Under the pieces are notes generated by a model. That model was not told where the DNA came from. It saw only the letters and a list, made by a program, of their open reading frames with translations, and ran no database searches. Shown in pieces: positions 1 to 12,166 of a DNA stretch of 64,000 nt (the first letter of the stretch is position 1; each line of letters begins with the position of its first letter). Source of the stretch: Usnea hakonensis (Eukaryota > Ascomycota > Lecanoromycetes > Lecanorales > Parmeliaceae); contig BLJB01000003.1 in NCBI GenBank assembly GCA_013423325.1, forward strand, positions 434,001 through 498,000. The letters run 5' to 3'. The position numbers and the translations under genes were made by a program.

Positions 1-696
1 CCAAGCGCCCCAACCCTCCTCCCCTCCCCCCTCTCCAACCCCTCAACAACAGACCCTTCTTCCTCCTCCAACAACAACAACAACAAAGACCAATACCACC
101 CCCCCTCACCCCCCACACCACCCCACCCCCCAACCTTCCAACCCTTCTTCACCCTCCTCTCCACCCCCACCACCCCAACAACCCACCACCCAACAACCCA
201 CTACATCTTCAGCGACGACGCCCCAGACCACGACCCCATCACCTCCGCCGCCCTCCTCGTGCTCCAGCACCAGCAACCATCCCACCCCACCTCTCCTTCT
301 TCGCCGAGATCAAGTCCTCGAGATGGGACGGCTGGTCGTGGTAGTGAAAGTGTCGGCGGTGGGAAAGTGAGGGAGCGCTATGTCTTACTGGATATGGACG
401 GTACGGGGACAAGAGTGGAGTGTGCGCGGAGTATGGTGTCTGATTGGGCGGTTACGGGGACGGAGGTTGGGATGGCGCCGACGTGGGATCGGGAGGGGGG
501 GGAGGGGAGGGAGGGGCAGGGGTTGATGTTGAGGATTGAGGGGATGGAGGTTGGGGGGGAGGAGGGGGGAGAGCTGAGGGGCGAGGGGAAGAGGTTGGAG
601 GAGTTGGTTGAGGTTTATGAGAGGCAGATGGCGGAGTTGAGGAGGGTTGTTGATGCTGGGCAGGGGATTGGGATGGGTGGGGGGGATGGGAGATGA
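1..696 (+). CDS. Conserved fungal protein of unknown function, 3' part
   Basis: An open frame runs from the left window edge to a TGA at 694-696, so the 5' part of the gene lies outside. The visible 231 residues start with a Pro/Ser/Asn-rich stretch, then a short ordered block (HYIFSDDAPDHDPITSAALL), then a Ser-rich linker and a second block (ERYVLLDMDGTGTRVECA followed by SDWAVTGTEVGMAPTW). The C-terminus is a Gly/Glu-rich linker and a short charged helix (LEELVEVYERQMAELRRVV). The two ordered blocks read like a conserved Pezizomycotina protein of unknown role; I do not recognise a named domain. Base composition is extreme: C-rich at the start and G-rich from about 440 to 690. No intron is needed in the visible part. 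The direction and frame are fairly secure, the function is not known. Confidence 0.6.
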   Translation, partial: PSAPTLLPSPLSNPSTTDPSSSSNNNNNKDQYHPPSPPTPPHPPTFQPFFTLLSTPTTPTTHHPTTHYIFSDDAPDHDPITSAALLVLQHQQPSHPTSPSSPRSSPRDGTAGRGSESVGGGKVRERYVLLDMDGTGTRVECARSMVSDWAVTGTEVGMAPTWDREGGEGREGQGLMLRIEGMEVGGEEGGELRGEGKRLEELVEVYERQMAELRRVVDAGQGIGMGGGDGR

Positions 697-916
697 GTTG
701 TTACGTGTCTACTTCTGGGACAGAGGTTGGATGTGGACGAAGGAATGGATCAAATTATCGTACTAGATCATTGTTTGGGAATATGGTATTCCCAGCCCCG
801 GGGGCGTTGGGCGTCTAAAGAGTTCGCTTTATATGAGGCATACCCTGAATGGCACGCCATTGAGAATGCTGTTCGTGAATGGGTTCGGTAATTATGGTCT
901 GGGATATCTTCGTGGT

Positions 917-2426
917 TCATGTGCTTGGTGCTGTGCTTGATTTCTCGTGTGAATGGTGAGGTGAAGACGTAGCAACGTCGGCTTTCTTCGCCTCTTTCTT
1001 GTCCTTCTTCTCACTCTTCTTGTCTTTCTTGATTGCCGCATCGGCCATGAGTTGCTCAAAGGCCATATAGTCACCTTCTTCGTCTGGATCTCGTTGGGCC
1101 TGGAAATCGTTAGCTGTATGAAGAACGTCGATGAAAGATTAGGAATAAAATGCACACATTCTGATAAACAGTGCCACAAATGACCAGTGCTTGCGCTCGT
1201 TCGACTCGTTTTTCCATCTTGACACTCTTATCGTTCAGCACCTTATCGCAGACATCTCTTAGTACGCTCTGGATCTCGAATCTGGACCCTTTCCACGCCG
1301 CTGCCAAAATCTTCCCAGTCACCCTCCTTTCGTACTCTGCCTTCTTCTCATCCGTCCAGTCTTCTCCGCCTTTCTCCTCCATCTTTGCCATCTCCTCCAT
1401 TGTTATTTGAGCATCGATCGCTGTACTGATCGTGTTCCAAGTGTCTTTTGCAAGGGTACCTTTGTCCTTTAACCTAGAAAAGAAACCCGAGATGCCGAGA
1501 AATTTCTGTGACTTAAGGAAGGAGGTTGCCTTTTGCATATATGTCAGGCCCACAGCGTGTAAGATTTCGAGACCGAATGATTCCATCTTCAGATTCTCCA
1601 CTTCTAATCGTGTCTTCTCTGTGAAAGCCTTCGTCACATCGTTACCCTTATCGGTCTCCGTCCATATACTGATACGGTCGAGCAGCTTTTTGGCGAGTGT
1701 CTCGACACGCTCATCTCGTATACGTTTTCGCTCGGCCTCGTAAGCAGCCAGCTCTTCCCTCTGTTCTTTCGACAATCCTTTCTTCCTCTCTTTGCGCCGC
1801 AGCTCCTTTTCTTCTGGAGTAAGGCCAGCTGCATCCATACGGGCGTCTTCCTCTGACTTGTCCATTATAGCTTGTTGACCCATACGGCGGCGAGGAGTGG
1901 GAGTTGAGGTACCAGAAGCTGAGGGAGAAGCGTCACTCGTGGGTGGCTTAAGGTCAGACGCTGAGGAGTCTGCTACTCCTGAGCTTCCTATATCTGCCGC
2001 TGCTTCCTTGCCCTCTTTTGCTTGCAGCTTCGCATTTGCCGACTCCGCGGCCTCTTCCTCTTCCATCTGCTTTGCTGTGATATCCATTGTCTTCGTAAGA
2101 TCTTTCATGAGCGAGAGCTCTCCTATCAGATCCACGAAAGCCTCCCCGCCAAATATCATACCAAAGAACTCGGCAGGATCTTCGAAACCACCTCCAGGCA
2201 CAGCCTCTTCCTTGCCAAATTTGTCATATCGTTGCCGTAGCTCTTGATTGCTAAGGACTTGGTAAGCTTCACCGATAGCTTGGAAGCGGGCATGAGCAGT
2301 TTCGTCCCCAGGATTCTTGTCGGGATGTGTAGTTATGGCAAGCTTTCGATAAGCCTTCTTGACTTCTAATTCTGATGCTTTTGGAGAGACCCCAAGCGCA
2401 TCGTAGTATGTTGTGTCTACCACCAT
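917..2426 (-). CDS. DnaJ/Hsp40 co-chaperone, Caj1/Djp1-like (DnaJ plus DnaJ-X)
   Basis: Two exons (1158-2426 and 917-1099) separated by a 58 bp intron with GTGTGC at the donor and TTTCCAG at the acceptor give 483 residues. The J domain lies at residues 3-70 with the Hsp70-activating HPD motif (TTHPDKNPG) and the usual YDALGVSP start. The middle is a Ser/Thr/Pro-rich linker, and the C-terminal half matches the DnaJ-X type region (AERKRIRDERVETLAKKLLD, FLKSQKFLGISGFF), ending RDPDEEGDYMAFEQLMADAA and a Lys-rich tail. There is no Gly/Phe region or zinc finger, so it is a class III (C-type) J protein like yeast Caj1 and Djp1, which assist Hsp70 in the cytosol and at peroxisome or ER membranes. 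It is divergent from ERG9. Splicing is supported because the downstream exon restores the conserved C-terminal block. Confidence 0.9.
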
Positions 2427-2889
2427 AATGGCGGTTGACCTTGGAGACTTTGTAGGGTCAACACTGTTGTGGTCTCCGTAGGACGCAGATCTTGGGTATG
2501 AGATGGTCGCGGAGGCGCTATTCTACAAAGAAACGTTAAGAAAGCCGATGGTGTGCACTAGCATCATTCCTAAAGTAGTTTGAGGCTGCTCTGCTCGTTG
2601 CCTTGTGTTAATGATTTTGATTTGAGATCGGCAAATCGGAATTTTTTATAAAATCCGCTGCTTGGCGCGTCAACTCGAGGGTCTCCGATTCTTGCGGACG
2701 AGGGAAGGACTTTTATTGGCGCTCTTCAAGTTCTTTTTGACGTCCTATCCTCCTCTCTATGACAGACGTCTTTCTTGTTCGAGGAAGATCTTCAATCTTT
2801 TGAATCTCCAGTCTTTTTGGGTCACTCATCGATCACTGACTTGCGCCCTCATCAGACTCTCTCTATCCGACCACTTCTCTCGATTCAAC
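2427..2889. promoter_or_regulatory. Divergent promoter between DnaJ gene and ERG9
   Basis: This 463 bp spacer separates two head-to-head start codons, so both upstream controls must lie here or inside the neighbours. It contains a TATAAA at 2647-2652 inside an inverted CGG-N15-CCG pair at 2637-2657, the kind of spaced CGG half-sites bound by fungal Zn2Cys6 regulators, and a pyrimidine-rich stretch (about 2740-2885) just before the ERG9 start, which sits in a good context (TTCAACATGG). Binding by any factor is inference. Confidence 0.4.
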
Positions 2890-4543
2890 ATGGTGAAGAC
2901 AACCGACATTCTCTACTACGCTATACATATTGGAGAGCTGAGAGACATAATCCAATGGTAAGCCACAAGCTCAATATCTGGGCATTGAGATCTAATGGCT
3001 TGGTAGGCAAACATGGCATCAAGCAGTCCACGAGCGAAGACCAGATCAAGAGGCGCCGTCTTTAAAGATTTGCTTCGAATTTCTTGACCTGACTAGCCGG
3101 AGCTTCAGCGCTGTCATTCAAGAACTACACCCCGAATTGCTCGTGCCAGTCGCTGTCTTCTATCTCATACTACGAGGACTCGATACCATCGAAGATGACA
3201 TGACCCTTTCTCTTGGCGACAAGATTCCATTGCTGAGGGACTTTCACAAGATCACGGCGAAGGAAGGGTGGAATTACAATGGTTCTGGCCCAGAGGAGAA
3301 GGACAGGGAGCTGCTCGTCCAATTCCAAAATGTGACGGAGGAATTTAGGAAAATCAAACCAGCGTACCGCGAAATCATAAATGACATCACGCTAAAGATG
3401 GGAAATGGTATGGCCGATTTCTGTCAGAAGTCGGAGAATAATGTCAACGCTGTGAAAACAATCAAAGACTATGACCTCTATTGTCATTACGTTGCGGGTC
3501 TCGTAGGCAATGGTCTCACTCGTCTGTTCGTCGAAAGTGGTCTAGCCAATCCGGTATTGTTACAACGGCCCCAGCTCCAAGAATCAATGGGTCTTTTTCT
3601 GCAAAAGACAAACATCATCCGTGACATCAAAGAGGATGTCGACGATAAGCGAACGTTCTGGCCTAAGGAGATTTGGTCAAAATACGTTGACAAGTTCGAG
3701 GATCTTTGCAAGCCAGAGAACAAGGAAGCAGCTCTGAATTGTAGCTCGGAGATGGTTCTCAATTCCCTCAATCACGCCGATCAATGCCTTTTCTACCTCG
3801 CCGGGCTCAAAGAACAGTCCGTCTTCAACTTCGCAGCCATACCGCAATCGATGGCAATAGCAACACTGGAACTAGTCTTCCGAAACCCCAAAGTCTTCGA
3901 AAAGAATATCAAAATCAGCAAAGGTCAGGCTTGTCGGATCATGATGCAATCAACCCAGAATTTGAAGCTTGTCTGCGAGGTCTTTCGGGAGTATACGAGG
4001 AAGATCCACAAAAAGAACACTCCTAGAGATCCCAACTTCCTTAAGATCAGCATCACCTGTGGTAAAGTGAGTGACACATAATGCTCTTCGAGGAGACTCT
4101 CGAGCTGATTGCGCGAACAGATCGAGCAATTCATCGAAACGATATACCCTTCTCAAGATCCCAAGGCTATCATTCAAGGGCCAGCGGTCCCAATAGACCC
4201 GACGTCAAAGGAAGCTAAAGACAAGGCGGCGGAAGCCGAGTCCAAGTCGGATCTGGGTAGGTACCACAATCAGGTTTTTGTGAAGAAGGAACGCTAAAAT
4301 CTTGCAGTCTTCATGCTCATAGCTGTTTTTGGCACGCTCATCTTCATATCATTTCTCATGGTACGTCCTCTTGTCCCCTACACCTCCGCTTCCAATTGAT
4401 AAGGATCCCAGTTTGGAGTTGCGTACGCATTTGGTGCTCGCTTTGACGTTGCCTTTGCGGAACTCACGAAAGGCAAGTTCGGAAAGCCTGACGCCGGCGC
4501 CGCACAATCAATCATACACCAATATGACCATGGAGAACTTTAG
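2890..4543 (+). CDS. ERG9: Squalene synthase (farnesyl-diphosphate farnesyltransferase)
   Basis: Joins two farnesyl diphosphates to squalene with NADPH, the first committed step of sterol synthesis, on the ER membrane. Five exons fit exactly: 2890-2957, 3007-4066, 4121-4256, 4308-4360 and 4412-4543, giving 482 residues, the usual fungal length. All introns are GT-AG and 49-54 bp. The first splice rebuilds the Trp codon of IIQW. Seen motifs are the first Asp-rich site LRGLDTIEDD, the YCHYVAGLVG segment, the second Asp-rich site NIIRDIKEDVDDKRTFWP, and PRDPNFLKISITCGK. The C-terminus encodes a hydrophobic anchor (FMLIAVFGTLIFISFLM) and a short tail ending YDHGEL. The catalytic core exon alone covers most of the protein. 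No defect is visible. It shares its upstream region with the DnaJ gene. Confidence 0.97.
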
Positions 4544-7500
4544 CATTGTTACATAATCTTCCGCCATTATGCCCTTTTCCATTTTACTTCTAGCTTACAG
4601 CGTCTTCCCTTGAGCATCCGCAGTCCTCGCGTTAGCAAATGTATCAAAGGAGCGAGCGGGCATTCACCCCATCCATGTACAGTATATATATCATAAACAA
4701 AAGTGTTTCACAACCAGAACCCTACACATGCGCCCTACTACCTCATTCTCATAGCACGGATGTCAAATTGCAACTCAGTCCTCACCATCCATGGCTGCTG
4801 TTGTGCCGAAGATGTGCTTATAGCAAACGATTTCCGATGCCCGAGTCTGTTTGAATGACACCGTGAGAAAACTTTGAGCTCCATATTGAGCTGGCGAGTT
4901 AAAAGCCGGCTTGGCTTGCGGTTCAGCATCACATGAGTTATTTGAGAAGGATGAGATAAGATGGAAGGAGACATGTCGGGCTGGAGACGGCGTGTTTTTT
5001 TTTATTACCCCGTGCATAGGAGGAGGTGGGCTGTAAGCTATACAGGACCCGTCAAAAAAGAAGAAGAAAAGAAACAGAGAAAGAAAATACTTTTACACTT
5101 CTATGTGTTTGCCAACCGGTCCGCTTCTATTCTAGACTAGGTATCGTATTGCAAAGAGCCGCTCGCTACCTATCAAGAAAGAAATGGAATATATAAACCC
5201 TCAGCCATCCCTTCCCTTCCAAAAACATTATGATTCCATCTAACAAACATATTCCCACCTGTATACCAAACCGGCCTCACCAAATCGGCACTGTGGCATT
5301 GAGATACCTCACCAAAACACTCCACCAACCCGACACATACAATCAGTCCTCGTACACACAAGCCTCATACCCAATCTCCTTCCCCCTCCCCGCCCCTCCC
5401 CGCTCCACCTTTCTTTCCCACACATATCATATCATCCCATCCCATCCTATCCCACCCACACTTCCACCAACCCGGCTCCCCCCTACAACCCACCATCCAT
5501 CATCTATCCATCTATCCATCACACTGTAAAGTAGCGTAGCGTGCGTACGTATGTAACTCGTAGAAATAGGATATGTTATTTATCTCACCTCACCTCACCT
5601 CACCGCACCGTGTAGTAAGTAAGTAAGGTATCATGGTGGTGCTGGGGCGATTGTTAAGGAAGGGGTGAAAGGGAGGGGGAGGGAGGGGAGAAAGGGAGAG
5701 GTAGATAGGGAGGTAAGGGGGGAGGGAGAGGAAGGGGATGTTGAAGATATGGATGGGTTTGGAGATGGATAGAAACGCCATCGTGCTTTCGTTCTGATTA
5801 CACGGACTAGTCTGGCGTTGCTGCTTTGGCTGGCTGTTCTGATGATGCGTGATACGTCCTACCTCCTTTACCCTCGTCCTTTCCGTCGCTCTGTCTCCGT
5901 CTCCGTCTCCGTCCTTCCTACCCTTCTACCTACCCCTTTCCCCACCGTATCTCTCCCTGTTAATCATATACCCCTCTCGACCTTATCTTACCGTACCTTA
6001 CCTTGTGCCATGTCATCTTATCACACTCCCACCCACTATACCCCCGCCCACCAGCCACCAATCATGAAAAGCACATGGTAGCAGAGCGCATTGTATGCGT
6101 TTCATCTTGGTTGTAGAGGGGTGGGGTCGTAGGGGGTGGATTGTAGATTGGGGAATGGTCTAGGGGGATGCGGAGGAGAGGGGGGGGTGGTGAGGTTTAG
6201 CGAGGGAGGGAAGGGGGGTCCGTTTGATTTTATTTGCTGGGGCCGGATAGAGGTAGGAAGGGGGGGAGAGGTTCAGGGGATTAGAGTGGTAGGTAGGGTT
6301 TTTGGATCGGGCGTCGCTGAGGGTTAATTGCTCGAGGGTTTCTGTGATGGTTCTTTAGCTGTGGGTGCATATCTTTTTTGGTTGGGAGGGTATGTTGAAT
6401 GAGGGGAGTATGTTGGGTTGGGAGTAGGGAATTTGCTGAATGGTAAGGTATGTTTTTCGTATAAGGAGCGTTTGCTATGGGGATTTATTTGGGTGGATTG
6501 GACTTTCTGGTGGACATGTCCGGTTCCTTGAGGCGTTTGGGGAACTCTGGGAGATTGAGGACTGGAAGGGATCGATGCTGGAGGTGTGGATGAGCCATTT
6601 GGCAGATCGTGGTTTCGATATGCTACCGGTAGCAGCCTGTCCGGAAGAATCTGGGTCCTCTGCACTGCGAGGTAGATGTATGCATGGAGCATGGTGTTGG
6701 TTGCTTAACGGTGCGATTTCCTTTTGTCAAACGGTCGCAATCCACCCAGTGTCCAGCGGATTTACTTGCAGCAAGATTGATTCCTCAATGACGTGGAGAG
6801 ACATTCCCAAGGAAGCGATCGCAGCGAGGTATTGACTGATAGGGTGCTGAGATGCCATACGATCTTGACTTTGTTCGTCGCGCAGTGTGAGAAAATAGTT
6901 GTAGCGTATCATGCTTCAAATGGGTTTTCCGTGGGTGTATTATAGGATAATCAATACATATAGCCCCTGCTCTGAACAGGGAATGCAGCAGAGGAATCAC
7001 ACTTATATGCAGCATAATCCCATCAGCGTCTTTGGATAAGCGTTGCAGGTGGCTAGCCACGCCCACGTGAATCAAAGGCGACAAGAAAGCAAGATTAGGC
7101 GACAAAAGCAATCAAACATGCAGTAGTAGAATCACAGGATGTGAGGGATTTGTGGATCCCGTATGGCCGTTAGAATGCTGAGGCTCCTCGGACTAGCCAG
7201 GATGCAGGGCCATGCATGTAAGAGTTCGCGCATGACGGAGATTCTGCAGCATGTGATTTAGTGCGTTCCAGATCTGACCTATTGAAGAGCAGCGATTTGG
7301 CAAGTATTCTTGCTTCCGTCGATAATAGCTTCAAGGGATCATGGGTCCCGGCTGAGATCAACATCTTTCGGCCGTAAGACGGAACCTTGCGGGTGAAAGG
7401 GTAGACACCGCTTTGTATAGTTGTAAGGTTGACTGACTATAGGTATACAAATTCTATTATCATCATCTGGCTTTCTCAATTCTTTTTATACTCGAAGAAT

Positions 7501-9283
7501 GATACGCTGTCACTGAAGAAATGGGCCACTGGCTCAAAGCACGGATTGACGTTGAAAAGATTTTCCGCGGCAGCATACGAAGCGAGGAACAATTGAAATG
7601 CGGTATTGGTACGGAAATTACCGCCAAAGAACACATAGTTCGTAGAACATAGAGCTAGATAGACACCAATTGCACAAGGAAAAAACACGGAGAACGGGGC
7701 TTTCTCCTCCCGTGTACCTATTGGTACCTGTTCTTGAGCAATGCCTTCACGTCCTCAGATAGAACGCAATACGGGTTCGCAAGGGCTCAACGTCCACACC
7801 GGCAGGCTCGGCCATGAGCCCCAAAATTAAAGAGGAAACTGTGGTGAACAGCCTCATTCTTCAGAGGCCATGTCCAAGATATTCGTTGCCAGGTCCTTGG
7901 TTTTACCTGCCATCAGGTTCAAGCAAAAGAGGACCTGCATAGCGCTGATTCATGGCGCCAGAGGACGCCCTGCATGCCCCTGAGCAACGAAGCTGCCGTT
8001 CTCTTTCCCACCAGTCTTGATGCATGTTCTAGTGCTTGCGACGAGGGATTTTATCACTGGGAGGCAAGCTGGTTGGTCGAGGCTGGCAATGGAGGCTGAC
8101 GATTGGTACAGCGGGCAGAGGATTGCATGGGTTGCATATCAAGATGATCAGCGCCGTGCATGCAATCTCCGGGTGCATGAGATTCCAGAAACACTCCAAT
8201 TGGCGGGATCAGCTGCACAATCAATTTACAAAGGATGGGTTGTAGAGGGAATTTTTGAGGCGGAAAAGATTTGAGTGCAGGTGTGGCAGCTCGACAATAG
8301 AAGAAAGGACATTGATGTTAAGTAATATTAAATTACAGAGTAATTTCTATTGATTTGCCGAGAGAAGTGGGGAAAGGTTAGTCGTAACGGAAGATACGGC
8401 ATCTCCCTTTTTCTACGTGGGTAAAACAATAAGGTAAATGGTAATAATCTCCGCCAACCTCATTATTACTTAGCGTGAAATCTAAAATGGCAGTATTAAG
8501 GTATAGCTTACTTCATAATTTACTTTCCACTTCCACACGACTAAAGTACCTTACTCCACGGGGAAATGGGTGTGCGTAGCGCATGACATTTGCTGCATGA
8601 CGTTTTCAACCAACAAGATGACAGCACTTGACCTGGAAGCATCTTGATTGGAAGAAGAGCTCGTCTGATCAACGGCACCTTACCCAACCCGTCCGGCAGC
8701 AAATCTACTGTTGAGTCTCGACCCATACCTTATTATTGTTATTGTTATTCTCTTCCCCTCCTTTATGCTCCCCCATGATTCTCCTCCTTTCCTTCTTTGT
8801 GAGTTGATATAGTCATCTCGATACCGAGGTAGAGTATGGTTACTTGAGCTAAGATTATGCTTCTTTGGAGAGGGATGGGTTGATAAGTGATGAATACTAG
8901 TGAGGGTAATCGGTATGATTTATTATTATTACTACTTCTACTATTGAATTCAAGCCCCAAGCATACTTCCCTTTCTCCGCAGTTGAGAATCCATCATCAT
9001 TTCATTTATTACTTGGGCCATTCCCGCTTGTTCTGCATCTTCCCGTCCTTTCCTTTCCTTTCCTTTTCAAACACTGCTTGCAATATAATATCGACCCTGC
9101 GTCAATTCTGCAGCTGCCATTTCTTTGGAATACCACGTGCATCCCCCCCCGTCCTCCTTCCCAAGACTCTATATTCTTCTTCCTTCCCCTTTCTACTCCT
9201 GAAGTCGAGCAATTGAGTCCTCCGATAGACCTTACCTCCACTTCCACAGCCCCTGGTCTCTCGAAGATCTCCTCTCCATCACC
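4544..9283. other. 4.7 kb spacer without a supportable gene
   Basis: Between ERG9 and the acetate-transporter gene I find only short frames with no recognisable family and strongly biased composition. About 5330-5525 and 5870-6060 are C/T-rich, 5590-5760 and 6110-6300 are G-rich, and 8290-8560 is AT-rich. A hydrophobic 70-codon frame on the minus strand (7476-7688) is the least random-looking but has no flanking exons I can join. The last 300 bases are a pyrimidine-rich leader (CCTTT repeats at about 9048-9068) typical of fungal promoters. Confidence 0.5.
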
Positions 9284-10355
9284 ATGGCCACTCGCCCCAA
9301 CACCGATTTCACCGGCAACGCCCCCGAAAGCTTTGACAAAGAGACCAACGGCAGCGGCGGCATGACCCACGAGGAACATCAGACCGCCAAAGCCGCCGCT
9401 CGCTTCGGCTACGGTCCCCTCGCTCATGTCAACACTGCCAGTGGCGGAGAGCGCTTGCCTGCCTTTGGAGGAGAGTTCCAACCGGGTCTCTACAAGCAGG
9501 TCAGGGACCGTGGATTCGCCAACCCGGCGCCTTTGGGCCTATCCGCCTTCGCCCTGACCACCTTCGTCTTGGGCTTGATCAACATGGGCACCAGGGGGCT
9601 GGACGCTCCCAATCTCGTGGTCGGTATCGCTTTTGGATACGGAGGCTTAGTGCAATTGCTTGCTGGCATGTGGTACGTCCGCCCCATGCCGAGGTTCCGA
9701 TGCAACGCTGACGATCGCTGTGTAGGGAAATGGCTGTGGGCAACACTTTTGGTGCCACTGCGCTCTCATCGTACGGAGGCTTCTGGATCTCATTCGCAAT
9801 TATCCTCACACCGGGGGGCTTTGACATCCAATCTCAACTCATGACTGCGGGTCCCACTGCTTTCTATGACGAGTTTGGTCTTTACCTGATGGTAAGTCGA
9901 CAATATTGAAATATATATTCCTAGGCCGTTTTCGGGTGACTGCTGACCGAACATCTCCAGGGCTGGTTCATCTTCACGTTTTTGCTCGTGCTCTGCACAT
10001 TGCGCTCGACCGTCGCCTTCTTCTCCCTCTTCTTCACCCTAGACATGGCATTTATGCTGCTCGGCATCGGCTACCTTCATCGCGACGCCGCCGGTATGCC
10101 CAACCCACCCATCATAAAAGCCGGCGGCTTTTTCGCGCTGCTCGCGGCATTCTTGGCTTGGTATAACGCGTTGGCTGGTATCGCGGACGATTCGAACAGG
10201 CAAGTCTTTCTTTCATCCAGCAAATCAAGACAACGGAACGCAAGCTGACCCTAGACTCCAGTTTCTTCATCATCCCAGTCGCACATTTCCCCTGGTCCGT
10301 CAAAGCCATGAAAGAGAATGGCAAGTTAGACGCAGATGGCAATAAGATGGCTTAA
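9284..10355 (+). CDS. GPR1/FUN34/YaaH (AceTr) family acetate transporter-like membrane protein
   Basis: Four exons (9284-9672, 9726-9891, 9961-10199, 10262-10355) give 295 residues with six hydrophobic segments. The family signature NPAPLGLSAF starts near residue 80, followed by TMs in LTTFVLGLIN, LVVGIAFGYGGLVQLLAGMW, SSYGGFWISFAIIL, GWFIFTFLLVLCTLRS, LDMAFMLLGIGYL and AGGFFALLAAFLAWYNALAG. The C-terminal SFFIIPVAHFPW is also typical. Family members (yeast Ady2/Ato proteins, Aspergillus AcpA, AlcS) sit in the plasma membrane and several import acetate or export ammonium; the exact substrate here is not deducible. The cytosolic N-terminus is hydrophilic. The third intron begins GC (AACAG|GCAAGT) instead of GT; the other two are GT-AG. 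The start context ACCATGGCC is strong. Confidence 0.93.
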
Positions 10356-10748
10356 AATTACTACTTGGGGATACCATACATGGTGCTTTGCGGGGCGGAT
10401 TCAGTATATTATCTTAATGATTTCTTCTGGCCGGATCGACACCGAAAGCAAGGGATTTGGAGCTGGCTTCCTTGTCTGGGTTATATCCATTTTTCATTGA
10501 TAAGGACTCTGTAGGAATGCCGCATTTTTCGGGACAACTCATAAGGGTTCTATTTTTCAACTTTTGACCCTCCCTGCCTTTGAAGTCGAAAGAAGTGGTT
10601 GCTCGGGGTCTCAACTTAACAACCACATCCCCAGCTACCTTCCTTATATCTAGGTGCTCGACCTTCGCCTTTCCATTTGCGAAGGAGCCTTGCTATCTAC
10701 CTCTCTCTACCCCCACACTCCCGGAACCTTCTTTCTTCTCAGACTTAC

Positions 10749-10784
<36 letters not shown>

Positions 10785-12166
10785 ACCATACCCCCCCCCC
10801 CCCCCCCCCCCCCCCCCTTTCCTACCATACCATTATCCCTCCCTACATCCATCCCTGCCATCCATCCACCTACCACGAATACTTCTCCCCATTCCCCCCC
10901 TTGCCACACCTGCCAACCCTTCCCCTCCCCCACCCCCCGCCTCCATCTCCATCCCGCCTCCGTCGCTTTCTCCGTCTCCTTTTTCCCTCCTCCGTCTTTG
11001 GACAAGAAAAAAAAAAGTCTGAAAGTCAGCATGCATAGAATGAGATGTATGTGTCTTGTCTTGTCATTCTGAAATGTCCGCTTGTGTTGGTTGTTTTGTT
11101 GGTTGGTTGGTTACTTGGTTTACTTTACTTTACTTTAGTTTGGTTGGTGGGTGATTTGTACGAGTACATGACTGACTAACTTGGATTGACTTGACTTGAC
11201 CCGACGGACTTTGGATTGAGGACGTTGAGGGTGAGGGTGATGGTGAGGGTAAGGGCTTTGTGGGGTATGGCGGGTGGATAGAGGGATGGATGGATGGATT
11301 CTTGTACTTTGACTTAGGTAGATAAAGGGGGGGGGGAGGGGATACGTGAGTACGAGATCTACGGGACGTAGGAAAACGAAAACAGCAGAGGGTGTTGAAT
11401 TTCATTTCGTTTCCATTATTAGAGAGAGAGTGTGTGTGTGGGTGTGGGTAGCCGGGTGCACCACGGCGGCGATTCCTAATATACAAAGCCATTTGGGATC
11501 GGCGTGGGTGCAAGCAAGCTGGTTCGGGTCTCCCTCCTGCCCGCGCGCCCCTCCTCCCCGTCGTCCTCGTCCTTCCTCACGAGCGAGCCAAATCGAAGAG
11601 CCAAAGACAGCGTAGACAGAACGGACCCTTGCGAGTACGGCTATTGCTGCGCAGAAAAAGAAGGTCTGCATGCCAAATGCTGTTTGATGTACTTTCCTCC
11701 CCCCTGATATCCATCCTATCGGCCTTGGATCAAAACTATCCAAGCCTGCTGAACAATTTTCCGGAAACCTTGGGGCTCCTCCCATCGATGAGCGCGAGCT
11801 GCTGGTGCTGCTGCACTGCATGCTTGCTTTTGAATATGACAATCCGCCAGTGATGGCCTTTCTTTTCCATGTACCGCGAACAAGATGATGAGCTAAAGCC
11901 GATGGAAGAAAACTATAACATAACACAACCGATGCTGAACTGGACGCTATCAATGCTGGGCTTAAAATGTGGCTAACGCGAAAATGATGGTGGGTATGAT
12001 ACAAGTAGATGCTGTGAGATGCGGTGACTTGGCATTCACAAGCTGCGGATTCTGGCCGACGAGATTCCTGGTAGATTCCAAGGGCCAGCCATGGTTAGTG
12101 GCAAAGCCAAGACATCCGCGAAGATGATTCGACGGAAGAAGGTTTCGGCTTTCGTGAGACGCAAGC
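10356..12166. other. 1.8 kb spacer between convergent AceTr and cyclin genes
   Basis: Both genes end here, so it holds two 3' UTRs. It contains two giant C tracts, a (TTTAC)-rich patch near 11117-11135, GATG and GTGTGT microsatellites (11230-11300, 11425-11445), and a 200-codon minus-strand frame (11402-12004) that shows no family resemblance. Confidence 0.5.
10752..10817. repeat. Paired poly-C homopolymer tracts (33 and 27 C)
   Basis: A run of 33 C (10752-10784) and a run of 27 C (10791-10817) are separated only by ACCATA. The minus strand therefore carries 33 and 27 consecutive G, able in principle to form G-quadruplexes, with i-motif potential on the plus strand. Exact lengths depend on sequencing accuracy. 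Confidence 0.9.

Noticed and set aside
9002..9481. 159-codon minus-strand frame over the AceTr 5' region
   Set aside because: Antisense to the first exon of a confidently identified gene and composed of its mirrored codons.
10580..11072. Three overlapping plus-strand frames rich in Pro/His
   Set aside because: They are translations of the poly-C tracts and the neighbouring C-rich sequence in all three phases.
11402..12004. 200-codon minus-strand frame between AceTr and cyclin genes
   Set aside because: No family pattern, low-complexity His/Thr repeat at one end caused by a GT microsatellite, and it lies in the 3' flank of the cyclin gene.
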